Shown piece by piece: positions 26,322-35,729 of a stretch of DNA of 64,000 nucleotides (positions within the stretch are counted from its first letter, which is position 1; each line of letters opens with the position of its first letter). The position numbers and the translations under genes are program-made. The notes under the pieces were generated by a model. The model did not search any database, was not told the DNA's origin, and was given only the letters and a program-made list of their open reading frames with translations. Source of the stretch: Acidobacteriota bacterium (GTDB lineage: Bacteria > Acidobacteriota > Blastocatellia > Pyrinomonadales > Pyrinomonadaceae); contig RFGC01000037.1 of NCBI GenBank assembly GCA_003697135.1, forward strand, positions 62,001 through 126,000. The letters are read 5' to 3'.

Positions 26322-27779
26322 ATGCGGGCTTGTAGCAAATGCTATCATAATTTTGTGGCGAGAATAACGAAGCAAATAAGCGAGAGAGTTACGCTTTTGA
26401 CGGACGCACCTGAAAATCCCGAAGGGAAGTATGTCGTTTACTGGATGCAAATGTTCAAGCGTGTGGAGTTCAACCACGCATTGAATTTTGCTATTCAAGA
26501 AGCGAATAAAAGGAAACTACCGTTAATTGTCTATGAAGGCTTGAAATACTACTATCCATGGGCATCAGACAGAATTCATACTTTCATTTTGGAAGGGGTC
26601 GAAGAAAAAAGAAAAGAATTTGCTAAACGCGGCATTAAATACATTTTCTATCTTCAAAAGAACGAAAGCTCTCCGAAGCATGTGGTAGCAAAACTTGCCG
26701 AAAAGGCGGCTTTGCTTGTTACGGATGATTTTCCTTGTTTTATCATCCCGAAACATAACGAAAAGATAGCTGAAAGGCTTAAAATCCCTGTTTATGCGGT
26801 TGACTCCAACGGCATTATTCCGATGTCGAAGTTTGAAAAGGAAGAATACGCCGCTTATACGATTAGGCCAAAGATAAAGAAATTGCTCCCTGACTATTTG
26901 AAACCTTTTAAGGAAGAAAAACCGCTTGTAGCATCACTAGATTTGCAAATTGACTGCCCTGACACGGAAGTAACTTCTCGAAATATATCAAAGTTAGTAT
27001 CAGAATGCGCAATAGATCATAGCGTTCCGCCATCGCCGATTTATCACGGTGGAACGGCAAACGGACGCAAACGCTTGAAAAAGTTTATTGAAGAAATTTT
27101 ACCGAACTATGCCGAGACCAGAAACAAACCAGAAATAGACGGTTCTAGCCGATTGAGTGCATATCTTCATTTCGGATTTCTTTCTCCGCTTGAGATTGCT
27201 CTTGCAGTTTTGGAGGCAGACGCACCGCAAGAATCAAAAGACGCTTACCTAGAAGAGCTAATAGTCAGGCGTGAGCTTTCATACAATTTCACGCGCCATA
27301 ATCCTAGATACGATTCTCTTGATGCCTTGCCCGAGTGGGTTCATGAAACCATGCGAAAGCACGCTAACGATAAGCGTGAGAAAATCTATTCTCTCGAAGA
27401 GCTAGAAAATGCCAAGACTCATGATGAACTCTGGAATGCGGCGCAAAGAGAAATGCTCATCACGGGCGAGATGCATAACTACGTCAGGATGCTTTGGGGC
27501 AAAAACGTAATTGCATGGACACCGAGTTACAAGGAAGCCTTTGATATTTTGGGGCACCTAAATAACAAATACTGTCTCGATGGCAGAAACCCGAATTCTT
27601 ATGCGGGAATTCTTTGGTGTTTTGGTAAGCACGACCGCCCATGGGTAGAGCGTCCTGTTTTCGGCACGATAAGATACATGAGTTCAGCAAGCACTGGCAA
27701 AAAATTCAACTCGAAAAAATATATCGAGTGGACTAAAAGCTTGGCAAATGGCCGATTTCCTGAAGAGACGATGGATTAA
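26322..27779 (+). CDS. phr: Class II CPD photolyase
   Basis: This roughly 485-residue flavoprotein repairs cyclobutane pyrimidine dimers with blue light. Class II features are visible: N-terminal 'YVVYWMQMFKRVEFNHALNFA', central 'RRELSYNFTRHNPRYDSLDALPEW', and the C-terminal FAD/DNA region 'NYVRMLWGKNVIAWT', 'YCLDGRNPNSYAGILWCFG', 'RPVFGTIRYMS'. Length is typical for class II. ATG 26322 is my choice; GTG 26298 would add eight residues, and neither has a good ribosome site. No photolyase partner gene is nearby. It is divergent from the Nudix gene. Confidence 0.92.
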   Translation: MRACSKCYHNFVARITKQISERVTLLTDAPENPEGKYVVYWMQMFKRVEFNHALNFAIQEANKRKLPLIVYEGLKYYYPWASDRIHTFILEGVEEKRKEFAKRGIKYIFYLQKNESSPKHVVAKLAEKAALLVTDDFPCFIIPKHNEKIAERLKIPVYAVDSNGIIPMSKFEKEEYAAYTIRPKIKKLLPDYLKPFKEEKPLVASLDLQIDCPDTEVTSRNISKLVSECAIDHSVPPSPIYHGGTANGRKRLKKFIEEILPNYAETRNKPEIDGSSRLSAYLHFGFLSPLEIALAVLEADAPQESKDAYLEELIVRRELSYNFTRHNPRYDSLDALPEWVHETMRKHANDKREKIYSLEELENAKTHDELWNAAQREMLITGEMHNYVRMLWGKNVIAWTPSYKEAFDILGHLNNKYCLDGRNPNSYAGILWCFGKHDRPWVERPVFGTIRYMSSASTGKKFNSKKYIEWTKSLANGRFPEETMD

Positions 27780-27815
27780 ATTCTACAAAAGCATTTAGCG
27801 AAAGCGGTTCTAAAA

Positions 27816-30800
27816 TCATTTCGCAAGTTTATCGGCGATAGGTTTTCCGAATTTGTAGAAAACTGCTGGAGTAACGAGTTGGTCTAAGAGAGTAGAAGTC
27901 AAAATCCCGCCTAATACGACTACTGCCAAAGGATGAAGGATCTCTTTACCTGGTTTATCGGCCGCAAGTGCAAAAGGTATAAGCGAAAGTCCTGTTGTCA
28001 GTGCTGTCATCATTACAGGGACGAGTCTTTCGAGTGAACCGCGTATTATCATTTTTTCATCGAATTTTTCGCCTTCTTCACGCATTAAGTGCAAGTAGTG
28101 GGAAATCATCATGATTCCGTTTCGGCTGGTTATTCCTGCAAGCGACACAAAACCGACTAAAGTTGCAACCGAAAAAATACCGCCTGAAAGATGCATCGCC
28201 CATATTGCGCCGATCAATGCGAGCGGAATGTTTATCATCACTTGAAGAGCGGCACGCCAGTCTCCAAGAGATTTCATCAAGAGCATAAAGATAGCGATTA
28301 GCGAAAAAACGGAAAGAATCAGCAAAATCCTTGTAGCTTCTTGTTGTGCCTCGAACTGCCCGCTGTATTCGATAAAATAGCCTTCGGGCAAAGTGATTTG
28401 CGTCGCAATTCTTTCCTTAATTTCTTTGACAATCGAGCCTAAATCGCGTCCACTCGTGTTTGCTGAGACTACGATACGACGCTTGGCATTTTCTCTTAAA
28501 ATCTGATTCGGGCCGGGCAAAATCTCAATTGTTGCAACAGCAGAAACGGGGATTTGTGTTCCTTGTGGCGTGTCAATCGTTATTTGGTGAAGAATATCCA
28601 ACGATTGACGATAAGAATCTTCAAGTCGCACCACAACATCGTATCTTTTTGATCCTTCGATAACTTCCGAAACTTTCTTGCCGTTTAGTGCTGTTTCCAA
28701 AGTTTCAGCGATTTCGCCCGGATTGAGTCCGTATTGGGCGGCGCGTTCGCGGTCTATTTGAAAACGGACTTGCGGAATCAAAACTTGCTTTTCAATTTGC
28801 ACGTCGGTTGTGCCTTCGACATCAGCCACGACGTTGCGGATTTCCTCTGCTTTCGCTCTAAGAATCTGCAAGTCATCACCGAAGAGCTTAATGGCAATCT
28901 GCGCACGGACGCCTGATTGTAGATGATCCAAACGATGAGAAATCGGCTGTCCGACGTTGACTGAAACTCCCGGAATCAGGGAAAGTTTTTCTCTAACTTT
29001 GTTAAGAATTTCTTCACGCGTTGAGTTTGACGGCTTCAAAACAACATCAATTTCTGTGTAATGAACTCCTTCGGCGTGTTCATCGAGTTCTGCGCGGCCT
29101 GTCCGGCGTCCTGTTGAAGCGACTTCAGGAATTTCAAGCAGGAGTTTTTCAGCGATTTGCCCGATGCGATTCGATTCTGAAAGCGATGTTCCCGGTTGAG
29201 CTAAAACATTTATCGTTAAAGTGCCTTCGTTAAATTCCGGCAAAAACGAAGTCCCAACAAAAGGTAGCGTTGCAAGAGTGATTACAAATAGAATTGCGGC
29301 TCCGCCGATTACTTTCATCGGATTGCGAAGCGTCCATCTGAGAAGTTTTTCGTCATATTTCTTCAGTTGAGTAACTACGAAACTTTCTTTATCAGTTCGT
29401 ATTAGCTTCATTTTAGGCAGAAGATATGAAGCCAGGACAGGCGTCAACGTCAAACTGACAAACAGGGAAGCAATCAACGAAGTGATATAGGCAACTCCCA
29501 GCGGAGCAAGTAATCTACCTTCAACGCCTGAAAGCATGAACAAAGGCAGAAAAACAAGAGCCACAATGACGGTTGCATAAACTATGGACGAGCGAATTTC
29601 TAGCGATGCTTGATAAACAACCTGCAAAGACGGAAGCGGATTCGGTGATTGTGCGTTTTCCCTGAGACGCCGATAAATGTTTTCTAAATCAACGATTGCA
29701 TCATCAACCAATTCTCCAATCGCCACTGCTAAACCACCTAACGTCATTGTGTTTATTGTGATGTCGAAAGCCCGAAAAATCAGAAAGGTTACAACGAAAG
29801 AGAGCGGTATTGCCGTAAGCGTTATGAAAGTTGTTCGCAGATTCAGCAAAAAGAGAAACAAAACAATTGTTACCAAAATCGCACCGTCACGTAGCGCTTC
29901 GATTACGTTGCTTATGGCAGATTGAATGAAATCAGCTTGTCTAAATAGCCTTGTATTGATTTCAATGTCGGAAGGAAGCATTGATTGCAATTCTTTGATT
30001 GCAGTATCAATTTTTTCGGTCAATTCAATCGTATCTGCGCCGGGTTGTTTTTGAATCGAAAGAATAACTGCGGGTTGTCCGTTTGCTCCCGCGTCGCCTC
30101 GTTTTATTTTTGCTCCGAAGTCAACCTTTGCGACGTCGCCAAGCCGAATCGGTGTTCCGTTTCGGTAAGTAACAATTGTGCTGCGAAGTTCTTCGATTGT
30201 ATAAAACCTACCTAGATTCCTTATCAAAAATTCCTGACTCTGAACATCAAGAAAACCGCCTGTTGTGTTTACATTTGATTTTTCAAGAACTGAAACGATT
30301 TCTTCTATCGTGATGCCGAATTGAGCCAGTTTTTCGGGTGAAACAAGCACCTGATATTGTTTAACGCCACCGCCAATCGGAATCACTTGCGAAACGCCCG
30401 GAATCGTCATCAATCTTGGTCTGATTGTCCAATCCGCTAGTGTTCGCAATTCCAATGGATCGGTTTTTCCATCTTTGCTTGTTACCGAAATCAGCATGAT
30501 TTCGCCCATTATCGAAGAAATGGGCGCAAGAACCGAGACAGCATCTGAAGGAAGCTGGTCTTTGGCTTGAGAAAGTTTTTCGGCTACTAGCTGGCGATTT
30601 CTGTAAATATCAGTTCCCCAATCGAATTCAACATATACAATTGAAAGCCCCACACCGCTTTGTGAGCGAACGCGTGTTACGCCTGCAACTCCTGTCATTA
30701 AGGTTTCTATTGGAAATGAAACCTGCGTTTCGACTTCTTCAGGAGCCAAACCGCCAGCCTCGGTCAAAATTGTCACAGTTGGCTTATTAAGGTCCGGAAA

Positions 30801-30911
30801 AACATCAATCGGGAGATTTACAGCAACATAGCTTCCCCAAGAAAGCAAAAGTGCTGAAATCGCCAAAACCAGTAGCCGATTCTTCAGTGACCAGCGAATT
30901 ATCGCATCCAT
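27816..30911 (-). CDS. Heavy-metal efflux RND transporter, CusA/CzcA family
   Basis: This 1031-residue inner-membrane pump has the RND repeat of twelve spans and two large periplasmic loops. It exports metal ions in exchange for protons through the adaptor and TolC channel encoded upstream. The TM4 region reads 'GGLAVAIGELVDDAIVDLENIYRRLREN' in two adjacent parts, with the Asp/Asp/Glu expected for proton relay. This differs from the DFG-VDGA type of Zn/Co/Cd pumps and the VDAAIVMIEN type of Cu/Ag pumps, so the metal cannot be assigned by motif. It is the last gene of the six-gene minus-strand operon, 74 bases after the DUF305 gene. Confidence 0.93.
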   Translation of the reverse strand: MDAIIRWSLKNRLLVLAISALLLSWGSYVAVNLPIDVFPDLNKPTVTILTEAGGLAPEEVETQVSFPIETLMTGVAGVTRVRSQSGVGLSIVYVEFDWGTDIYRNRQLVAEKLSQAKDQLPSDAVSVLAPISSIMGEIMLISVTSKDGKTDPLELRTLADWTIRPRLMTIPGVSQVIPIGGGVKQYQVLVSPEKLAQFGITIEEIVSVLEKSNVNTTGGFLDVQSQEFLIRNLGRFYTIEELRSTIVTYRNGTPIRLGDVAKVDFGAKIKRGDAGANGQPAVILSIQKQPGADTIELTEKIDTAIKELQSMLPSDIEINTRLFRQADFIQSAISNVIEALRDGAILVTIVLFLFLLNLRTTFITLTAIPLSFVVTFLIFRAFDITINTMTLGGLAVAIGELVDDAIVDLENIYRRLRENAQSPNPLPSLQVVYQASLEIRSSIVYATVIVALVFLPLFMLSGVEGRLLAPLGVAYITSLIASLFVSLTLTPVLASYLLPKMKLIRTDKESFVVTQLKKYDEKLLRWTLRNPMKVIGGAAILFVITLATLPFVGTSFLPEFNEGTLTINVLAQPGTSLSESNRIGQIAEKLLLEIPEVASTGRRTGRAELDEHAEGVHYTEIDVVLKPSNSTREEILNKVREKLSLIPGVSVNVGQPISHRLDHLQSGVRAQIAIKLFGDDLQILRAKAEEIRNVVADVEGTTDVQIEKQVLIPQVRFQIDRERAAQYGLNPGEIAETLETALNGKKVSEVIEGSKRYDVVVRLEDSYRQSLDILHQITIDTPQGTQIPVSAVATIEILPGPNQILRENAKRRIVVSANTSGRDLGSIVKEIKERIATQITLPEGYFIEYSGQFEAQQEATRILLILSVFSLIAIFMLLMKSLGDWRAALQVMINIPLALIGAIWAMHLSGGIFSVATLVGFVSLAGITSRNGIMMISHYLHLMREEGEKFDEKMIIRGSLERLVPVMMTALTTGLSLIPFALAADKPGKEILHPLAVVVLGGILTSTLLDQLVTPAVFYKFGKPIADKLAK

Positions 30912-30985
30912 AGAACAAACTGGACCTCATGCAGGCGCCAAAGACAAAAGATGAAAAAGCACAAAGCCTTATGCGCCGATTTCGA

Positions 30986-31618
30986 CTATTTCCACTTTTC
31001 TTTCCATTCTTGCATCTGTTTAATTTCCTGCTGTTGCGCTTTTATTATCTGTTCGGCGAGAGTCTTTATCTCTTGACGTTCTGCTTTTTGCAGAGCTTCT
31101 TGAGACATTGTGACAGCGCCTTCATGATGTTCAATCATCAAATCCAAAAACATCAGGTCAAATTCTTTTCCGCTTCTTTTTTCCATCTGTTCCATTCTGC
31201 CGTCTGTCATCATCTTCATTGAATCTTTCATGCCCGGCATCTCCATGTTTATAGCTCTGGGCTTATTCGCATACCACGCTTCTCGCCAAGATTTCATTTG
31301 CTCGATTTCTTTCTTCTGATCCTCAATGATTTTCTCGGCAAATTTTCTTAATTCCTCGTTTGTGGACTTCTTAAGAACGACCTCTGCCATTTCCAGTGCG
31401 CCTTCGTGATGGTGAATCATAGTGTCAATGAACTGAAGATCGTAGGGCGCTCTTTCGGCATCAGGATCGCTCGAGTGAACCGAACCATGTTTCGTATGTG
31501 AATCATGATGAGCACTGTGGTCGGCTGGTTTTGAATGTTCGTTGGTTGTTGGTGTTTGGTGTCCACAACCGAAAACAAACGAAATCAATGCGATTAACAC
31601 AAACAAATTTAATTTCAC
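30986..31618 (-). CDS. His-rich lipoprotein with tandem DUF305 domains
   Basis: This 210-residue protein has a lipobox ('SFVFGC'), a His-rich linker ('HSAHHDSHTKHGSVH') and two helical repeats of the DUF305 type: 'DTMIHHHEGALEMAEVVLKK' and 'LDLMIEHHEGAVTMSQEALQ'. DUF305 is a four-helix ferritin-like fold often encoded with copper or other metal resistance genes. The HHHEGA and EHHEGA motifs plus Met-rich 'EMPGMKDSMKMM' suggest metal binding in the periplasm. The start is GTG 31618, with a strong AAAGGAGG six to seven bases before. It lies 14 bases after the adaptor gene in the efflux operon. Confidence 0.87.
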   Translation of the reverse strand: MKLNLFVLIALISFVFGCGHQTPTTNEHSKPADHSAHHDSHTKHGSVHSSDPDAERAPYDLQFIDTMIHHHEGALEMAEVVLKKSTNEELRKFAEKIIEDQKKEIEQMKSWREAWYANKPRAINMEMPGMKDSMKMMTDGRMEQMEKRSGKEFDLMFLDLMIEHHEGAVTMSQEALQKAERQEIKTLAEQIIKAQQQEIKQMQEWKEKWK

Positions 31619-31632
31619 GGTTTTACCTCCTT

Positions 31633-33606
31633 TTATTGTTTTATTGAACGAAGTTGATAGATTCCTTCAACAACAACTCTTTCGCCCTTTTGTAGTCCCG
31701 ACTTGACCTCTGCATATTGAAGGTCTTCTGAGCCGAGAAGAATAGGGCGTTTTTCAAAAGTTTCTCCGCCTTTGAAAACAAAAACGAAATTCTGTCCTTG
31801 TTCGTTAAAGATTGCTCTTTTCGGAACGGCAAGCTGGCTTTGAGCTTCGTCACTTTGAATACTGATTTCGACGAACATACCATCTCTCAACGCCCCGCGT
31901 GGATTTTTGACTTTGTAAACAACCGTAACCATTCGTGTTTGCTGATTTACGGTTTGTCCGATAAAAACAAGGTCTTCGTTTCCGATTTCATAGACTTCGC
32001 CTTCAAGAGATGGTGCAGTGAAACTTGCCCGTCCAACTTTGCGCAAGATTGGCAAATCTCCTTCAAAAACTTGTGCTTCCAAGAGCATTTCTGAGGTGTC
32101 AATAACCGAGAGAATTTCCTTACCTGCCTCAACGATTTGTCCGTTCGCAACTTTTACGTCATCAATTACGCCTTTAATCGGTGATAGGAGCGGAAAGATT
32201 CTTTTTGGTTCATTGACTTTGGGGCTACTGAAAATTCTCTGTCCCGTTTCGGCTTGTTTGATTTGTTCTTCCAAAAGAGCAACCTGCTTTTCAGTTGATG
32301 CGACTTCCTGCTCGGCTATTTTCGCTTCGGTTTGTGCTTCTTCAAGGCGTTTTTGCGGAACTGCACCAATTTTTGCAAGATTTTCAGCACGCTTTAGTTC
32401 ACGCTGAGCTTGAAGAGCCTGCGCCTTAGCTTGATTTAGCCTTGCACGCTGATTGGCTAGTTGTGACTGAAGTTGCAAAATTGTGTTTTTCAATTCTAAT
32501 TGCTTTATCTCAACTTCGCGCCGCTGCGCTTCGATTTCAAGGCGTTGAGATTCAAGCGTAGCTTGATTAGAAACGTCCAGCACTTGCTCTATTGTTCCAA
32601 TTGGCTGGTTTCGTCCGACAACCGAGCCTAAACCGATTCCTTGATTAAAAATAACCTTGCCTGTGACACTTGCCGTAATCACTGCACGGCTTTCGGGTTT
32701 CGCCTTCACGATGCCGTTTACCTTCAAGCCTGCTCTTATTTTTCTTTCGGAGATCGTTTCTGTTTTAATCCCAAAAAGCAGTTGAGTTTCTTTAGGCAAA
32801 GTCACGGTGGCTGTTTCATTCAAAGCATTAAGCGGAATTTCCTTTACTTGCGCGAGCGGAATTTCGGGAATGTTTCTCGCCTGTTGCAGTGGGAAAAAGT
32901 ATGAAAGTAGCAAAACACTTGCGACAAATAACAAAATTCCCAAAGCCACAATGCGAACAGCTCTAACGGTGTTTAAGCCACCATTTTTCCTGAACGAATA
33001 GAAGAAAACTCCTATCAAACCGAAACACAGCAAGATTAAAGTTACTAATCCGAGCCAGAAATATGAATTCATCGGCGCAGAAGAGACACTCAAAGGAAAA
33101 TCAACCGTAAACTGCCGATTGTCTTCAGTGGTGACTTGAAGAGTTATTTTGTAATTGCCTACACTTGAGAAAACATAAGAAAATCTATAAATCCCATCGC
33201 CTTCAGCTTTTACAGCTAGATTTTCTGCCTCAATTATGCCTTTTTCTGATTCTGAAACTGTGACGCTTAATTTTGCATTGTCAATCGGCAATTCACTATC
33301 GCTTCCGAAACCACCTTCGATTTTTTCAGTTATCCGAACAGCAAAATTCACCGTTTCCGACGTTCTCGGATCGCTCGGTGAGCGCTTCATTGTAATCCTG
33401 AAGTGCCCATTTTCAGTTTCGATATTGCGCTCGGCTGAAGCTATTTTGATTGACTCCTTTGCTTGTGGCTTGGTTTTTGAGTCTTCGGCGTGTTCTTCGC
33501 CTTCATGAGCAAGAAGTCCAAAGTTGATTCCCAAGGCTAAAATGAGAAGCCATAAAAGACACAACCGAAGCTTTGAAGGTAAAAATTTTCCTATAGACTT
33601 TCTCAT
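31633..33606 (-). CDS. RND efflux periplasmic adaptor fused to an N-terminal YtkA-like domain
   Basis: This 657-residue protein has an N-terminal signal-like span and an extracytoplasmic beta domain (about 50-180: 'ENGHFRITMKRSPSDPRTSE', 'GDGIYRFSYVFSSVGNYKIT'), then two further spans (about 183-205 and 217-240). A membrane-fusion adaptor follows from about residue 260: 'LFGIKTETISERKIRAGLKVNG', a long coiled-coil hairpin rich in Gln and Ala, and 'LLSPIKGVIDDVKVANGQIV'. Normal CusB/CzcB adaptors lack the first 250 residues. The N-terminal beta domain resembles YtkA/FixH-type domains and also the product at 35726. It would bridge pump and TolC and possibly bind metal. Confidence 0.87.
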   Translation of the reverse strand: MRKSIGKFLPSKLRLCLLWLLILALGINFGLLAHEGEEHAEDSKTKPQAKESIKIASAERNIETENGHFRITMKRSPSDPRTSETVNFAVRITEKIEGGFGSDSELPIDNAKLSVTVSESEKGIIEAENLAVKAEGDGIYRFSYVFSSVGNYKITLQVTTEDNRQFTVDFPLSVSSAPMNSYFWLGLVTLILLCFGLIGVFFYSFRKNGGLNTVRAVRIVALGILLFVASVLLLSYFFPLQQARNIPEIPLAQVKEIPLNALNETATVTLPKETQLLFGIKTETISERKIRAGLKVNGIVKAKPESRAVITASVTGKVIFNQGIGLGSVVGRNQPIGTIEQVLDVSNQATLESQRLEIEAQRREVEIKQLELKNTILQLQSQLANQRARLNQAKAQALQAQRELKRAENLAKIGAVPQKRLEEAQTEAKIAEQEVASTEKQVALLEEQIKQAETGQRIFSSPKVNEPKRIFPLLSPIKGVIDDVKVANGQIVEAGKEILSVIDTSEMLLEAQVFEGDLPILRKVGRASFTAPSLEGEVYEIGNEDLVFIGQTVNQQTRMVTVVYKVKNPRGALRDGMFVEISIQSDEAQSQLAVPKRAIFNEQGQNFVFVFKGGETFEKRPILLGSEDLQYAEVKSGLQKGERVVVEGIYQLRSIKQ

Positions 33607-33630
33607 AATTTTTCAGACACAGTCGAAAAA

Positions 33631-34284
33631 TCAATGTGTGTGCGGTTTTCCGTAAAGCGCTTCCATTGTTAAAACATCAACTCGCACGGCTTGAGTGATT
33701 GCCTTTGCCTGTCTTTCGTCAGCGCCTTTAGCTTTTATGTCTTCGCCGAACTTGATTTTTGAGTCGTGATTCTTGCCGATGAATTGATCAAGAAATGCTT
33801 TGGGAACATCTTTGGCATGTATCTCTTTAACTGTTGGCATTCCATCTTTGCTTTCGTAAACGATGATTATCTCTTTTCCCTCGACGTTAAGAATGGTTGC
33901 CGCGCCTATTTGTGTGCGTTTCCCATCTTTTGTGGTAAAGGCCAAATAGGCGTAGTGCTCTTTGCTTGCGAGTTTAGTGCCTGTATCTTTCTCGATGCTT
34001 TCAATTGCGCTTTGCGAAAGCTCCTTGCGTTGTTTGACAAAACTTTGCGCATCGGGAAAGAGTTTTTTTACCGATTCAGGAATTTCATCTGACTTTTCTC
34101 TTTGCTGGCTTTCGCTTTGCCGAGTATCGGAGACTCTGGCTTGATTTTCTTCGGTCTTCAGTGCAGAATCCGATGAACAGGCACTTAAGAAAAGAACTGC
34201 GAGAGAAAGAATCACCGAAAATGAAATCACAATTGAAAAGCCTGATGACAGAAAGGTTGTTTGCAGTGGCGATAGTCTTTTCAT
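33631..34284 (-). CDS. Lipoprotein with FMN-binding-like domain
   Basis: This 217-residue protein has a signal peptide ending 'VLFLSAC', a lipobox. The mature part begins with a polar linker and then resembles FMN-binding domain proteins: 'ESVKKLFPDAQSFVKQRKEL', 'GTKLASKEHYAYLAFTTKDGK', and 'KAITQAVRVDVLTMEALYG'. In flavinylated members a GAT-x-S/T motif before the 'AIT-AVR' helix carries FMN on Thr. Here the matching stretch reads 'AKGADERQAKAIT' with no Thr at that place, so covalent flavin attachment is doubtful. A redox or metal-sensing role is unproven. It overlaps tolC by four bases (ATGA). Confidence 0.72.
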   Translation of the reverse strand: MKRLSPLQTTFLSSGFSIVISFSVILSLAVLFLSACSSDSALKTEENQARVSDTRQSESQQREKSDEIPESVKKLFPDAQSFVKQRKELSQSAIESIEKDTGTKLASKEHYAYLAFTTKDGKRTQIGAATILNVEGKEIIIVYESKDGMPTVKEIHAKDVPKAFLDQFIGKNHDSKIKFGEDIKAKGADERQAKAITQAVRVDVLTMEALYGKPHTH

Positions 34285-35729
34285 TTTTGCTTCTCCTTAG
34301 AAAATTTTTGAACTGATTGGGAAAGTTTTTCTTTGTCAATTTGCGTTTGTTGTGCCGAAGAATTTATCGGCGATGCGAAGGAACTTTTTGAAAGTTTCTT
34401 GCCTACAGCCGCTTCAAGTTGGGCAAGAGCAACGTAGTAATCTCGCAAAGCCTGATTATATCCATTTGAGTTTTCTATCAATCGTCGCTGTTCGTTTATT
34501 AGCTCAAAAACGGAAAACTCACCAAATCCGTAAGCCGCATTTACCGACTGTAGATTTGCTTCTGCGCGCGGCAGAATTTGCGTTGAATAAATGACCAAAG
34601 TCTCGATTGCAGCACGATATTTTCGATACGCATTAGTTACATCAGCTTTAATTTTATTCTCCAGAAATTCCAGCGTTTTCGTAGCTTGCATTTTTTCTGC
34701 GGTCGCTACTGCGATTTCACCTTGGTTGCGATTGAAAATCGGCAGATTTAACGAAACTCCAAAGCCTAAAGCCTTCTCACGCTTGATAAACGAAGTAGGG
34801 TTTTGTGGTGACATTAAAGGGAATTCAAAGATTTGTTTTGTTTGCGAAAAGCCTATAGAAGTAGTTAGGTCGGGGATTAAGCCACTTTTAGCCAGATTCA
34901 ACCGGGCTTCGGCGATTTCCTTTGATAATTTCACTGCTTGAAGATCAGGACGCTCTCTGAGTGCGGTCTCGATCAATTCGCTCAACGTAAAATCAACAAG
35001 CATTGGTTTTTCGTCTTGTGGCGAAAGGCTTAATTGCTCCTCAATTGGAATCCCGACTTTCAGTTTCAGGTCTAGAATTTGTGTCTCAAGTTCGGCTTTT
35101 GTTTGCACAGCTTGAATCTTTAGGCGTTCAATCTCAACTTTTATCAAGTTCAAATCAAGTGGTGCGACATCGCCTTCTGAAACTCTCGCCTCAGTGGCTT
35201 TTATTATTTCTTGATCAGCACTTATCAGCCTTTGCAAAGTGTTTAGTTGCCGTGATAAGGCAATTGCATTGGTATAAGCACTGATTATTTCAATTTCGAT
35301 TTGCTTTTCTAGTGCCGCAAGTTCAGCTTTTGTTTGCTGAAGCTCTAGTTCTGCAATGAGCTTGCGTTTTTGACGTTTTCCGCCTAGCTCAAAATTTTGA
35401 GAAAGTTTTACCGAAAAATCGGTTTCTGGCTTTTCGCCAAGAAAGCGCGGGCTTGCATATTCTATGTCAATAGTCGGATTTGGCAGTAAAGAAGCCTGCT
35501 GGAGCTTTCCTTGAGCGATTTTCAAGCGTTGCTTTGCCGCTTGTAAGTCTGCTCGTTCGCTTTTGGCTATTTCAACTAGCTTTTCAACCGTTAGTCCGTC
35601 CTTTGAGATAATCTCAAAAGATTTCATCGCATCTTGTGTAAATACAGTGACAACAAAGCAAAACAACACTTTCAAGCCGAGAAGGCTAATTTTCACGAGA
35701 TGTCTAGATTTTTTGCATAGGATTTTCAT
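34281..35729 (-). CDS. TolC-family outer-membrane efflux channel
   Basis: This 482-residue protein has a signal peptide and two repeats of the outer membrane efflux protein family: 'AKSERADLQAAKQRLKIAQGKL' and 'ALRERPDLQAVKLSKEIAEARL'. Heptad-rich helices form the periplasmic barrel and short beta segments form the outer-membrane part. It would form the exit duct of the RND system, as CusC/CzcC does. It is joined by ATGA overlaps both to the upstream YtkA-like gene and to the downstream FMN-binding-like gene, so the middle of the operon is translationally coupled. Confidence 0.92.
   Translation of the reverse strand: MKILCKKSRHLVKISLLGLKVLFCFVVTVFTQDAMKSFEIISKDGLTVEKLVEIAKSERADLQAAKQRLKIAQGKLQQASLLPNPTIDIEYASPRFLGEKPETDFSVKLSQNFELGGKRQKRKLIAELELQQTKAELAALEKQIEIEIISAYTNAIALSRQLNTLQRLISADQEIIKATEARVSEGDVAPLDLNLIKVEIERLKIQAVQTKAELETQILDLKLKVGIPIEEQLSLSPQDEKPMLVDFTLSELIETALRERPDLQAVKLSKEIAEARLNLAKSGLIPDLTTSIGFSQTKQIFEFPLMSPQNPTSFIKREKALGFGVSLNLPIFNRNQGEIAVATAEKMQATKTLEFLENKIKADVTNAYRKYRAAIETLVIYSTQILPRAEANLQSVNAAYGFGEFSVFELINEQRRLIENSNGYNQALRDYYVALAQLEAAVGKKLSKSSFASPINSSAQQTQIDKEKLSQSVQKFSKEKQK

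Noticed and set aside
27816-30911. Assigning the RND pump to copper (CusA) or cobalt-zinc-cadmium (CzcA)
   Set aside because: The TM4 motif (GELVDDAIVDLEN) fits neither the typical Cu/Ag nor the typical Zn/Co/Cd pattern, so the metal was left open.
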